Assembly (NCBI GenBank): GCA_012960535.1
Contig: DUBB01000012.1
Span: 1-64,000 of the forward strand
DNA from: Gammaproteobacteria bacterium
GTDB taxonomy: Bacteria; Pseudomonadota; Gammaproteobacteria; Pseudomonadales; Azotimanducaceae
Direction of reading: 5' to 3'
Length of the DNA: 64,000 nt
The notes under the pieces were generated by a model, which saw only the letters and a list, made by a program, of their open reading frames with translations, searched no databases and was not told the origin of the DNA. A program made the position numbers and the translations under genes. Positions 37,559 to 45,402 of the stretch are shown here, piece after piece (positions within the stretch are counted from its first letter, which is position 1; each line of letters opens with the position of its first letter).

Positions 37559-38422
37559 ATGACACAACAGCAACAAATTCAAGTAGACCCCGTCTCCGGG
37601 GCGCTGGGCGCAGAGATATCGGGCGTCGACCTTCGGGCCCCGATCGGAGACGACTTGGTCGAGGAGATCCGCTCGGCATTACTCGACAACCACGTCCTGT
37701 TCTTTCATGACCAGGAACTCGATCCTGAGGCCCAGGCCAAGGTAGGCGCTCGCTTTGGTGAGCTCGAAGACTATCCTTTCGTCGAGCCGCTAGCCGGTCA
37801 TCCCAAGGTGATTCCGGTGATTAAAGAACCCCACGAAACCAGCAATTTCGGTGGCGGCTGGCACACCGACCTGATCTATCGTCCGCAACCATCAATGGCA
37901 ACCATGCTCTATGCGGTTGAGGTGCCCAAGCGTGGCGGCGACACGCTGTTCGCCGATGGTGTACTCGCCTTTCGGGCGCTGTCTGCTCGCATGCAGGACC
38001 TACTTACGACCTTGCGGGTGGAATACAACGTTCGACACCTGGCCCATACCATGATCCAGCGCGGCAACGGTGCATCAACAGGCAATCGCTCGATGCCATC
38101 GAGGGTGGACAAGGCCGTGTTGGATACATCCCCCGTTCATCCGCTGGTACGCACGCATCCGGAAACCGGTGAACGTGCATTGTATTTCAGCCGGGAACAT
38201 ACCATCAATTTCGAAGATATGACGCCCGGGGAAAGCAGGCCACTACTGGACTGGCTCGAAAGCCACATGACGCAGCCGGTTTTCACGACGCGTTTTCATT
38301 GGCGCAAAGGTTCAATCGCGTTCTGGGACAACCGCTGCGTCAGTCATTGCGCGCTCAACGACTATCAAGGTGAACGCCGGCACATGCACCGTCTGACTAT
38401 CGCGGGTGACACCCCTCGATAA
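37559..38422 (+). CDS. TauD/TfdA-family Fe(II)/2-oxoglutarate dioxygenase
   Basis: This 288-residue protein has the N-terminal VSGALGAEISGVDLRAPI signature, the facial-triad His-Asp in GGGWHTDLIYRPQP and the distal His in AFWDNRCVSHCALNDY. The 2-oxoglutarate Arg is in RRHMHRLTIAGD. It is closer to taurine/alkylsulfate dioxygenases than the copy at 14542. The ATG at 37559 replaces a TTG at 37541. Codon use is visibly more GC-rich than in the genes around it. The substrate is not decided by sequence; an organosulfur compound would fit the sulfatase and sulfotransferase nearby, but that is inference. Confidence 0.9.
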   Translation: MTQQQQIQVDPVSGALGAEISGVDLRAPIGDDLVEEIRSALLDNHVLFFHDQELDPEAQAKVGARFGELEDYPFVEPLAGHPKVIPVIKEPHETSNFGGGWHTDLIYRPQPSMATMLYAVEVPKRGGDTLFADGVLAFRALSARMQDLLTTLRVEYNVRHLAHTMIQRGNGASTGNRSMPSRVDKAVLDTSPVHPLVRTHPETGERALYFSREHTINFEDMTPGESRPLLDWLESHMTQPVFTTRFHWRKGSIAFWDNRCVSHCALNDYQGERRHMHRLTIAGDTPR

Positions 38423-38775
38423 TCACTTCGATTCGATCGGCTTGCGATCACAATGTTTCAACTTCAACTTCAATTTAAGTTCAAATCTAGATCTAATTCG
38501 ATATCTATTTCTAATACATCGCTGGGATTAAAGCTGATAGAGAGAGATACGCCGATATCACGTCACTCGTTATAACACCTGGTCCAAGCGCCTCTTTAAC
38601 GGCATCAGGTAGTGATGCAAAGAAATCAGCAGGCATCAGGTGTTTTTTTGTGTCAACTGATATGCGCTTGCTCTTCCTGATCGTTCAAGCATAAACAGGC
38701 GGCTCAATCCTGAAAGGGGTGTGCCCTAGAGTAGGGGTCTACCCAGCTGGAAAGGGTAAGAGGGCGGGGTATAGA
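38423..38775. other. Convergent intergenic region with low-complexity tract
   Basis: No gene is supported. From 38457 to 38515 the sequence is a pyrimidine-rich degenerate tract built of CAACTT, CAATTT and ATCTA-like units. A terminator-like element follows at 38575-38649. Confidence 0.45.
38575..38649 (+). terminator. Possible Rho-independent terminator after TauD
   Basis: ACACCTG (38575-38581) can pair with CAGGTGT (38637-38643), which runs into seven T (38643-38649). A second small hairpin, GCATCA/TGATGC (38602-38618), lies in the loop. It is in the right place to end transcription from the plus-strand TauD gene before the opposing kinase gene. The long loop lowers confidence. Confidence 0.4.
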
Positions 38776-40524
38776 CTAGTTAATCAGCAGTGCAGCACAG
38801 ATACACAGGGCAAAAAATAGAATAGCTGATGTGACTTGCCAGAATAACACTGGATTTTTATCCATTAAGGCGGCGCTGTGGTTTCGTTTGTATTTTGGGT
38901 TGGGGTGCTGCAATTCATGTATAAATTCTGCCACTTCTTTGTATCGTCGTTCCGGATTAAAGCGCAAACCCTTTTTAATAGCGCCATCCATCCAAATGGG
39001 GACCAATGGGTTATGCTCGAAGCAGGGAATGTATTTAGTTTTTAAATAGGCCTTTGCGGTTCTACATTCACTGAGCTTTCCGCCAAAGGGAGCAGTCCCA
39101 GTTAACATTTCATAGACAATAACGGCCAGAGAAAAAACTTCAGATTGAATTGTACCTTTGGCGGTCAATACTATTTCTGGTGCAGAGTAACTGGCGGTTC
39201 CTAAAATGCCCTCACGCTCTAGAGGAGTATCAATCTCGGCAATGCCTTTGATATAACATGAGCCAAAATCAATAATGGTAGCCTGACCATTTTTATCAAT
39301 CATAATATTGCCAGGTTTGATATCTTGATGGAGCGTTTCTCGGCGATGCATTGCCGTCATGCCTTTAGCAATTTGTTGCACCAGATAAATGGCATTCTGT
39401 ACAGCCGGCTTAGAATTCTCTTTTATCCACTGCTGAAGTGTAATGCCTTCAATATATTCAGTGAGGTAATAAAGACAGGATTTTGGTCTATTCGGCTCAA
39501 CGACTTTAACAACATGAGCATTATTGATTCGGTTGCCTATCCAGTTTTCCATAACAAAACGATCGATATAGAGCAAATCATCGCTGTAATTAACGGATGG
39601 CGTTTTCATACAGTAGCGGCCGCCACTTTCGACATCGCTTACTAAATAGATTTGGCTTCTATTACTTGCGTGTAATTCTTTTTCGATTCGATAGCCATCT
39701 AATATCATTCCTTCATCAAGCTCGGGCGGGAAGGGTGATTGCGATAGTTTTCTGCTTACCTCGCCGATGGTCTGCTTGGGTAAATTGTCGATACGCAAGA
39801 TTTGGCAGCTTACATTATCATCGCTGCCATTTTGTATAGATTTATTGATAAGGGATTGACAGCAATTTTCAAACGACTGTTCAGACTTTTCACTAACCAG
39901 CTGTTTTAAATGGGATCGAATAGCTGAATTTTTTAAATTGTCATGTAAGCCGTCGGTGCTCAATAGATATATATCGCCTGTTTCTATATGGAAGTTTAAA
40001 TAGTCTACGTCCAGCTTGATATCCAAACCCATGGCGCGGGATAAATAGGATTGTTGTTTACTGATAACGGTGGTGTGATCGTTAGTTAATTGTTCTATGT
40101 CTCCATTGCGTAGTCGATAGATGCGAGAGTCGCCCACGTGAAAAATATGTGCGGTACGAGATTTAAAAATAATTGTACTGAAGGTGCTCACATAGCCTTT
40201 TTGTGCGTCAGCCAGTTGTCGACCCTGGCCATAAAGCCAGTTATTTAGAGCCGTTAGCACTTGAGAAGTGGATTTTTTAACCCCCCAACTATCTGGGGTG
40301 GAGTAGTAGTCATTGAGGAAGTTTTTGACGCAGGTTTCACTAGCTTCTTTGCCGGCTTCTGCCGCACTAACCCCATCGGCAATTACCGCGACTGCCCCTT
40401 TATTGCTGAGCAATGCGCCGGCGGGAATGCGGATACCGATGGCATCTTCATTGTCCGGCTTTTTGCCTGCGGCCGAATGTTGCGCCACGGTGAAGGCTAA
40501 TGCTGCTTCCAGGTGCTCGGCCAT
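38776..40524 (-). CDS. Fused PP2C phosphatase / Ser-Thr protein kinase of the nitrate cluster
   Basis: This 582-residue protein has three parts. Residues about 10-245 are a PP2C phosphatase with the metal motifs VIADGVS, HVGDSRIYRL, LLSTDGLHD and GSDDNVS. Residues about 275-540 are a Hanks-type kinase with Lys307 (RYCMKTP), LHQDIKPGN (HQD in place of HRD), IIDFGSC and the SAPEIV activation end. The C-terminus is one membrane helix (LFWQVTSAILFFALCICAAL). All core catalytic residues are kept in both domains. The gene starts 46 bases after the nitrate transporter and is probably co-transcribed with it. The same fusion lies in this cluster in Pseudomonas aeruginosa. A signalling role in nitrate uptake or reduction is inferred. 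Confidence 0.9.
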   Translation of the reverse strand: MAEHLEAALAFTVAQHSAAGKKPDNEDAIGIRIPAGALLSNKGAVAVIADGVSAAEAGKEASETCVKNFLNDYYSTPDSWGVKKSTSQVLTALNNWLYGQGRQLADAQKGYVSTFSTIIFKSRTAHIFHVGDSRIYRLRNGDIEQLTNDHTTVISKQQSYLSRAMGLDIKLDVDYLNFHIETGDIYLLSTDGLHDNLKNSAIRSHLKQLVSEKSEQSFENCCQSLINKSIQNGSDDNVSCQILRIDNLPKQTIGEVSRKLSQSPFPPELDEGMILDGYRIEKELHASNRSQIYLVSDVESGGRYCMKTPSVNYSDDLLYIDRFVMENWIGNRINNAHVVKVVEPNRPKSCLYYLTEYIEGITLQQWIKENSKPAVQNAIYLVQQIAKGMTAMHRRETLHQDIKPGNIMIDKNGQATIIDFGSCYIKGIAEIDTPLEREGILGTASYSAPEIVLTAKGTIQSEVFSLAVIVYEMLTGTAPFGGKLSECRTAKAYLKTKYIPCFEHNPLVPIWMDGAIKKGLRFNPERRYKEVAEFIHELQHPNPKYKRNHSAALMDKNPVLFWQVTSAILFFALCICAALLIN

Positions 40525-40569
40525 ATTCCTCTGTGATCTCTCTCAGTATTTGGGGGCTGTGATTATAGA

Positions 40570-42036
40570 TTAATGCACTTCAATTAGCTGTATCGTTCCA
40601 TCCGGTAGCACCTCGGTCATGGCACCCTTTGGTTCGTCCAAAAACATAGCACAGGCCATGGCAAGGCCGATTCCACCAGCAATACTTAAAAAGAACAATG
40701 ATGGCGTCACAAACGAAAAAACGGTTAGAAACAGTACGGCTCCGATATTTCCATAGGCACCAACCATACCAGCAATTTGTCCTGTTAAACGGCGCTTAAT
40801 GAGCGGCACGACTGCAAATACACCGCCGGCAGCAGCGCCTAAAAAGAACGAGCACAGCATCATGGTTATAACAGCCAATGCAATGGGCCATTCACCCTTA
40901 ATTTGTGACATCATAAAAAATCCAAATGCTGCTCCTCCCAGTAAAATAACCAAAGACCATTTTCGGCCAAACTTATCGCTGATAAACCCACCTGACGGGC
41001 AAGAGAGCACATCAATAATGGCAAAACAGGCACCAAAAATTCCCGCCAGAGCCATAGGAATAAAAAAAGTGTCTTTGAAAAATAGTGGCAACATAGAGAC
41101 TACTGCTAATTCAGCTCCAAAAGTTACGGCGTAGGCAATACTCAGAATAGCCACTTGTTTAAATTTGTATTGTTGTAGTTCATCGACTGGTATTTGAAAT
41201 ATATCTTTATTAACTTTAAATAATTGGCTTGCCTGTAATAGATAAACACCAACTAGTAGTAAATAGATAATATTGGCTGTTGCAGCACTTAATAATCCCA
41301 GCTCTGTGACTTTCCAGGTTAGTACCGCCAGCGTGCCACAAATGGGAATGTTCATAAGTAGGCAGAAACAGAAATCACCTTTGCTGGTTAACTCCAAGCC
41401 ACCAGATTTATTGGGCTTGAAGTAGGTGGATCCTGCTGGAGTATTAGCTACTGACCAATAATAGATAACTGCATAGATGAGTGCGATTACACCGGTTGAT
41501 GCGGTGGCGTATCGCCAACCATCATCGCCACCGTACATCAATGCCAGGGTGGGCAGGGTAATTGCAGCAGCTGCAGAGCCCACATTCCCCATGCCCTTAT
41601 AGATACCTTCGGCCAGGCCCAGTTGTTTGGCGGGATACCATTCACTAATCATTCGTATGCCGATAACAAAACCGGCACCCACAAAGCCTATTAAAAATCG
41701 AGCAAGTGCCAGCATCTCAAATGAGGTGGCTGATGCAAAGAAAAAGCACAGCCCGGCAGTCGCTAATAAAATGGCGCTGTATGTTTTTCGGGGTCCATAA
41801 ACGTCCACCAGCATACCGGTAACAATGCGAGCGGGGATGGTAAGCGCCACATTGAGGATCAGCAGTGTTTTGATTTGCTGGTCCGTTAAGCCCATGTTTT
41901 CCTGGATGGCAGCTAACAGGGGTGCATGGTTAAACCAGACTAAGAAGGTGATAAAAAAGGCGAACCAGGTCATATGTAAGATCTTGGCTCTACCGGTAAA
42001 TGACATAAAATTGGATTTCAGGCTGGTTTGACGCAT
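40570..42036 (-). CDS. nasA: MFS nitrate/nitrite transporter (NarK/NasA type)
   Basis: This 488-residue protein has about 12 membrane helices of the NNP branch of the major facilitator superfamily. The first helix region (HMTWFAFFITFLVWFNHAPL), the helix-2 loop with GMLVDVYGPRKTY, and the helix-5 segment KGMGNVGSAAAAITLP (nitrate-signature-like, Gly/Ala-rich) fit NarK/NasA proteins. RFLIGFVGAGFVIGIRMISEW carries the membrane Arg expected to contact nitrate. It sits in the inner membrane and imports nitrate for the reductases coded on the other side of the regulatory region. It is expressed divergently from nirB under a sigma54-type promoter. Confidence 0.92.
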   Translation of the reverse strand: MRQTSLKSNFMSFTGRAKILHMTWFAFFITFLVWFNHAPLLAAIQENMGLTDQQIKTLLILNVALTIPARIVTGMLVDVYGPRKTYSAILLATAGLCFFFASATSFEMLALARFLIGFVGAGFVIGIRMISEWYPAKQLGLAEGIYKGMGNVGSAAAAITLPTLALMYGGDDGWRYATASTGVIALIYAVIYYWSVANTPAGSTYFKPNKSGGLELTSKGDFCFCLLMNIPICGTLAVLTWKVTELGLLSAATANIIYLLLVGVYLLQASQLFKVNKDIFQIPVDELQQYKFKQVAILSIAYAVTFGAELAVVSMLPLFFKDTFFIPMALAGIFGACFAIIDVLSCPSGGFISDKFGRKWSLVILLGGAAFGFFMMSQIKGEWPIALAVITMMLCSFFLGAAAGGVFAVVPLIKRRLTGQIAGMVGAYGNIGAVLFLTVFSFVTPSLFFLSIAGGIGLAMACAMFLDEPKGAMTEVLPDGTIQLIEVH

Positions 42037-42090
42037 TACTAATTACTACCTTGATCTTAACTTTAGGGTTACTGGTGTTCGAACCCTAAT

Positions 42091-42107
42091 CGCAATAAGC
42101 GTACCAA
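42091..42107 (-). promoter_or_regulatory. Sigma54 (-24/-12) promoter for the nitrate transporter
   Basis: On the minus strand the sequence reads TTGGTAC, five bases, then TTGC (42107 to 42091). It matches TGGCAC-N5-TTGC with one mismatch (T for C), and both the GG and GC dinucleotides are kept at the proper spacing. The expected start is near 42081, 45 bases before the transporter ATG. Confidence 0.7.
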
Positions 42108-42200
42108 CCCTAATACAACCCCATGACAGCAAATAACAAGGACTTAAGCCTTTAAATCGATATAGAGGCGTTTTAAAGTTGGGCAGCGGGACTTTCAGCC

Positions 42201-42215
42201 GCACCAGTATGGTGC
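42201..42215. promoter_or_regulatory. NtrC-type binding site (perfect dyad)
   Basis: GCACCAGTATGGTGC is an exact GCACCA-N3-TGGTGC dyad, the NtrC (GlnG) consensus. Its centre (42208) is about 127 bases upstream of both predicted sigma54 transcription starts, so one enhancer can serve both divergent operons. This fits nitrogen-limitation control of nitrate assimilation. Confidence 0.8.
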
Positions 42216-42291
42216 ACAAATCCCGGCAGAATTGCTTAGGTCGACCTGAAATACAGCGATTTAATTACAAAACCTTTTAAAAAAGGCGATA

Positions 42292-42304
42292 AATCAATCA
42301 TTTA
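42292..42304 (+). promoter_or_regulatory. Possible IHF site
   Basis: AATCAA-TCAT-TTA matches the IHF consensus WATCAA-N4-TTR in full. It lies between the NtrC dyad and the nirB sigma54 promoter, where a bend would help looping, though it is closer to the -24 element than usual. Confidence 0.4.
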
Positions 42305-42309
42305 CTAAC

Positions 42310-42325
42310 TGGCACGGCGGTTGCA
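42310..42325 (+). promoter_or_regulatory. Sigma54 (-24/-12) promoter for nirB operon
   Basis: TGGCAC (42310-42315), five bases, then TTGCA (42321-42325) is an exact match to the sigma54 consensus. The expected start is near 42335, about 60 bases before the nirB GTG. Confidence 0.85.
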
Positions 42326-42344
42326 ACGGTTGCAACGGTTGCAA
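42318..42344 (+). repeat. Three tandem 9-bp repeats across the -12 region
   Basis: The unit CGGTTGCAA occurs three times without a gap (42318, 42327, 42336). The first copy supplies the TTGCA of the -12 element; the other two lie at and after the expected start. GTTGCAAC within it is self-complementary. Only the first copy has a correctly placed -24 element. Confidence 0.8.
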
Positions 42345-42395
42345 TAGATAGCCCATAGGCTATGCGCCATGTATTTAGGTAAGTGAGGTTCAATT

Positions 42396-44975
42396 GTGAA
42401 GCCAAAAGTCGTTGTTGTTGGAAATGGCCCCATAGGGCATAAATTCCTCGAATGTCTATTGGAGCTGCAGGGCCAAAGTGAAAGCTACCAAATTATTGTA
42501 TTTGGTGAGGAGCCTCTAGCTGCTTATGATCGAGTACATCTGACCCAGTGGTTCGAAACTCGGGATGCGGCGGGCCTAAATATGGTGCCGGTGAACTTTT
42601 ACGCCGATCACCAGATTGAATGCATCTCCGGTGACAAAGTTACTTCCATTGATCGAGATAACAAAACGGTTACTTCGACCAGTGGGCGCATAGAATCCTA
42701 TGACAAACTGGTATTGGCTACCGGATCTTACCCCTTTGTGCCACCCATTCCCGGTCACGATAGAAAAAATACCTTTGTTTACCGGACCATTGAAGACCTT
42801 GAGGCTATTACCACAGCAGCGGCAGATGCCAAGGTAGGTGTTGTTGTGGGCGGCGGGTTGTTGGGTCTGGAGGCTGCTAAGGCTTTACACGACCTGAATT
42901 TAACAACCCATGTAGTTGAATTTGCCCCACGACTGATGGCCGTACAAATTGATGATGGTGGTGGCAACTTATTACGCGAGAAAATTGAAGCATTAGGCGT
43001 TAGCGTTCATACCGGTAAGAATACACAAGACATAGGTAATGGCGAAAGCCGTGCACACAAAATGTGTTTCGCCGATGAAACCGAGTTAGAAACTGATTTA
43101 ATTGTGTTTTCTGCTGGGATTCGTCCTCGCGATGAATTAGCCAGGGCGTGTGATTTAAGAGTAGGGGAGAAGGGCGGCATTGTTATTAACAATAATTGCC
43201 AAACTTCCGATCATGATATTTATGCCATCGGTGAAGTCGCTTTATGGGGCGGCCGCATTTACGGTCTCATAGCACCGGGTAACACCATGGCACGGGCTGC
43301 TGCCCACGATTTAATGCCAACTGATACCAAATCTGAATTTGATGGTGCAGATATGAGCACTAAATTAAAACTAATGGGTGTTGATGTGGCTTCTGTGGGA
43401 GACGCCCACGCGGATACTGAAGGTGCCTTATCGTATACCTATGTGAACGAAGTAGAGCAGGTTTACAAAAAAATTGTTGTATCCCACGATAAAAAACACC
43501 TATTAGGTGCGGTGTTAGTGGGCGACGCAGAGGATTACGGTACCTTACTGCAGTTTTCATTAAATAAAATTGCATTGCCAGAAAACCCTGAAATATTGAT
43601 TCTCCCGGCCTTTGATGGTACCGCCGGTGGTGGTTTAGGGGTAGATATGTTGCCAGACGCTGCACAAATTTGCTCCTGTAATAATGTCAACAAGGCCAAT
43701 TTGGTAGAGGCCGTTCAGGGCGGATGCTGGACCCTGGGCCAATTAAAATCGGAGACTAACGCTGCTACTGGTTGCGGTGGTTGCACAGCATTGGTAACTA
43801 AAGTTCTGAATGCTGAGCTTGAAAATTTAGGCATGGAAGTCAATACAGATATCTGTGAGCACTTTTCTTATACTCGCCAAGATTTATATAGCTTGATCAG
43901 AGTTAATAAAATTCAATCTTTTGATGAGTTGATAACTAAGTACGGTAATCAAGAAGTTATACCTAATTTGGGTTGTGATATCTGCAAGCCCACCGTTGCT
44001 TCAATCCTGGCATCTACATGGAATGACTATATTCTTGAAGATAAGCATCGCGGCCTGCAGGATAGCAACGATCATTATTTAGCCAATATTCAAAAGAACG
44101 GCACCTATTCCATCGTGCCGCGAATACCCGGTGGTGAAATAACCCCTGATAAGTTAATTGTGCTGGGTGAAGTGGCTAAGAGGTATGACCTGTATACAAA
44201 AATCACTGGCGGTCAGCGAATCGATTTGTTCGGTGCCCGTAGTGAACAGTTGCCAGTAATCTGGAAAGAGCTGATAGACGCAGGGTTTGAGTCTGGCCAT
44301 GCCTACGGCAAGGCACTCAGGACGGTTAAGTCATGTGTAGGGTCTACCTGGTGCCGCTTTGGCGTACAAGATAGCGTTGGTGAAGCGATTCACATTGAAC
44401 AGCGTTATCGGGGTTTGCGTTCTCCGCACAAATTAAAAATGGCGGTTTCTGGTTGTGCTCGAGAGTGCGCAGAAGCTCAATCAAAAGATGTGGGTGTTAT
44501 TGCAGTGGAGAATGGCTGGAATTTATACGTGGGTGGCAATGGTGGTATGAAGCCCCGCCATGCTGATTTATTCGCTTCTGAAATCAATACAGAAACACTG
44601 ATTAAATATATAGATCGTTTCTTGATGTTTTATGTTCGCACAGCAGATCGCCTACAGCGTACATCCGTATGGATAGATAACATGGAAGGTGGTTTGGATT
44701 ATCTCAAGCAGATTGTTATTGAAGACAAATTGGGTATTTGTAACGAGCTTGAAAAAGAAATGGCGCACGTTATCAATACTTATCAGTGTGAATGGAAGAC
44801 CACAGTAGAAGACCCTGAAAAAGTTAAGCGCTTTTCACATTTTGTAAACAGTAATGACATAGATCGTAATGTTGTGTTTGTTAAAGAGCGTGGCCAGATC
44901 AGGCCGGCTACAGAAGATGAGCGCGCGCAGTGTCAAGAACAGCAATCCAATAAAGTTATAGCCATTGCTGGTTAG
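42396..44975 (+). CDS. nirB: Assimilatory NAD(P)H-nitrite reductase large subunit
   Basis: This 859-residue protein starts at GTG 42396 with GAGG 9 bases upstream. It has the full NirB order. The FAD/NAD(P) disulfide-reductase-like half has VVVGNGPIGHKFLE at the start and VGVVVGGGLLGLEAAKAL mid-domain. The BFD-like [2Fe-2S] domain carries CSCNNVN and GCGGC. Two nitrite/sulfite-reductase half domains follow, with the sirohaem/4Fe-4S ligands in CVGSTWC and SGCARECAEA. It catalyses six-electron reduction of nitrite to ammonium in the cytosol. It heads the rightward operon nirB-nirD-nitrate reductase-DmsBC-like, under the sigma54 promoter at 42310. Confidence 0.96.
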   Translation: MKPKVVVVGNGPIGHKFLECLLELQGQSESYQIIVFGEEPLAAYDRVHLTQWFETRDAAGLNMVPVNFYADHQIECISGDKVTSIDRDNKTVTSTSGRIESYDKLVLATGSYPFVPPIPGHDRKNTFVYRTIEDLEAITTAAADAKVGVVVGGGLLGLEAAKALHDLNLTTHVVEFAPRLMAVQIDDGGGNLLREKIEALGVSVHTGKNTQDIGNGESRAHKMCFADETELETDLIVFSAGIRPRDELARACDLRVGEKGGIVINNNCQTSDHDIYAIGEVALWGGRIYGLIAPGNTMARAAAHDLMPTDTKSEFDGADMSTKLKLMGVDVASVGDAHADTEGALSYTYVNEVEQVYKKIVVSHDKKHLLGAVLVGDAEDYGTLLQFSLNKIALPENPEILILPAFDGTAGGGLGVDMLPDAAQICSCNNVNKANLVEAVQGGCWTLGQLKSETNAATGCGGCTALVTKVLNAELENLGMEVNTDICEHFSYTRQDLYSLIRVNKIQSFDELITKYGNQEVIPNLGCDICKPTVASILASTWNDYILEDKHRGLQDSNDHYLANIQKNGTYSIVPRIPGGEITPDKLIVLGEVAKRYDLYTKITGGQRIDLFGARSEQLPVIWKELIDAGFESGHAYGKALRTVKSCVGSTWCRFGVQDSVGEAIHIEQRYRGLRSPHKLKMAVSGCARECAEAQSKDVGVIAVENGWNLYVGGNGGMKPRHADLFASEINTETLIKYIDRFLMFYVRTADRLQRTSVWIDNMEGGLDYLKQIVIEDKLGICNELEKEMAHVINTYQCEWKTTVEDPEKVKRFSHFVNSNDIDRNVVFVKERGQIRPATEDERAQCQEQQSNKVIAIAG

Positions 44976-44995
44976 CTTATTACGAGGTGCCGGTT

Positions 44996-45343
44996 ATGAG
45001 TTATGAATTTATCTGTTCGACAACGAATATTATTATTAATAGCGGTAGGGCTGCTTTGGTAGAGGGCCAGCAGGTCGCTATATTTCGATTACAGACCCCG
45101 CAAGGTGACAAATACTTTGCGCTACAAAACTATTGCCCTTTTGCTAAAGCCAATGTTATCTCCAGGGGAATCGTTGGCTCACTAAACAACAAGTTAGTTG
45201 TTGCTTCACCTATTTATAAACAGCATTTTTGCTTAGAAACAGGTGTTTGTTTGGAGGATGAAGCAGTAATGCTTAAGACTTGGCAGGTTTTGATCAGAGA
45301 TAACAATCTTCAGGTGATTATCGCAGACCAGAAAACTGCTTAA
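44996..45343 (+). CDS. nirD: Nitrite reductase small subunit (Rieske-fold)
   Basis: This 115-residue protein has a Rieske-like beta fold without the usual Cys-His pairs (the core reads LQNYCPFAKANVISRG), as is normal for NirD. SPIYKQHFCLETGVCLED corresponds to the second loop. It forms the soluble partner of NirB. The start at ATG 44996 is chosen because GAGG lies 8 bases upstream; a GTG nine bases earlier is the alternative. It lies 20 bases after nirB in the same operon. Confidence 0.88.
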   Translation: MSYEFICSTTNIIINSGRAALVEGQQVAIFRLQTPQGDKYFALQNYCPFAKANVISRGIVGSLNNKLVVASPIYKQHFCLETGVCLEDEAVMLKTWQVLIRDNNLQVIIADQKTA

Positions 45344-45402
45344 GGTTTATTTTGTTACGGGTCGTAAGCAATTAGTAAAAGTGTTAGTGAGTAGGCAAAA
45401 AC

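Noticed and set aside
37077..37679. Open frame of 200 codons on the minus strand
   Set aside because: It overlaps both the PPOX and TauD genes antisense, and has no known motif.
38457..38515. CRISPR or true microsatellite in the CAACTT-rich tract
   Set aside because: The units are short and degenerate, with no spacers of constant length.
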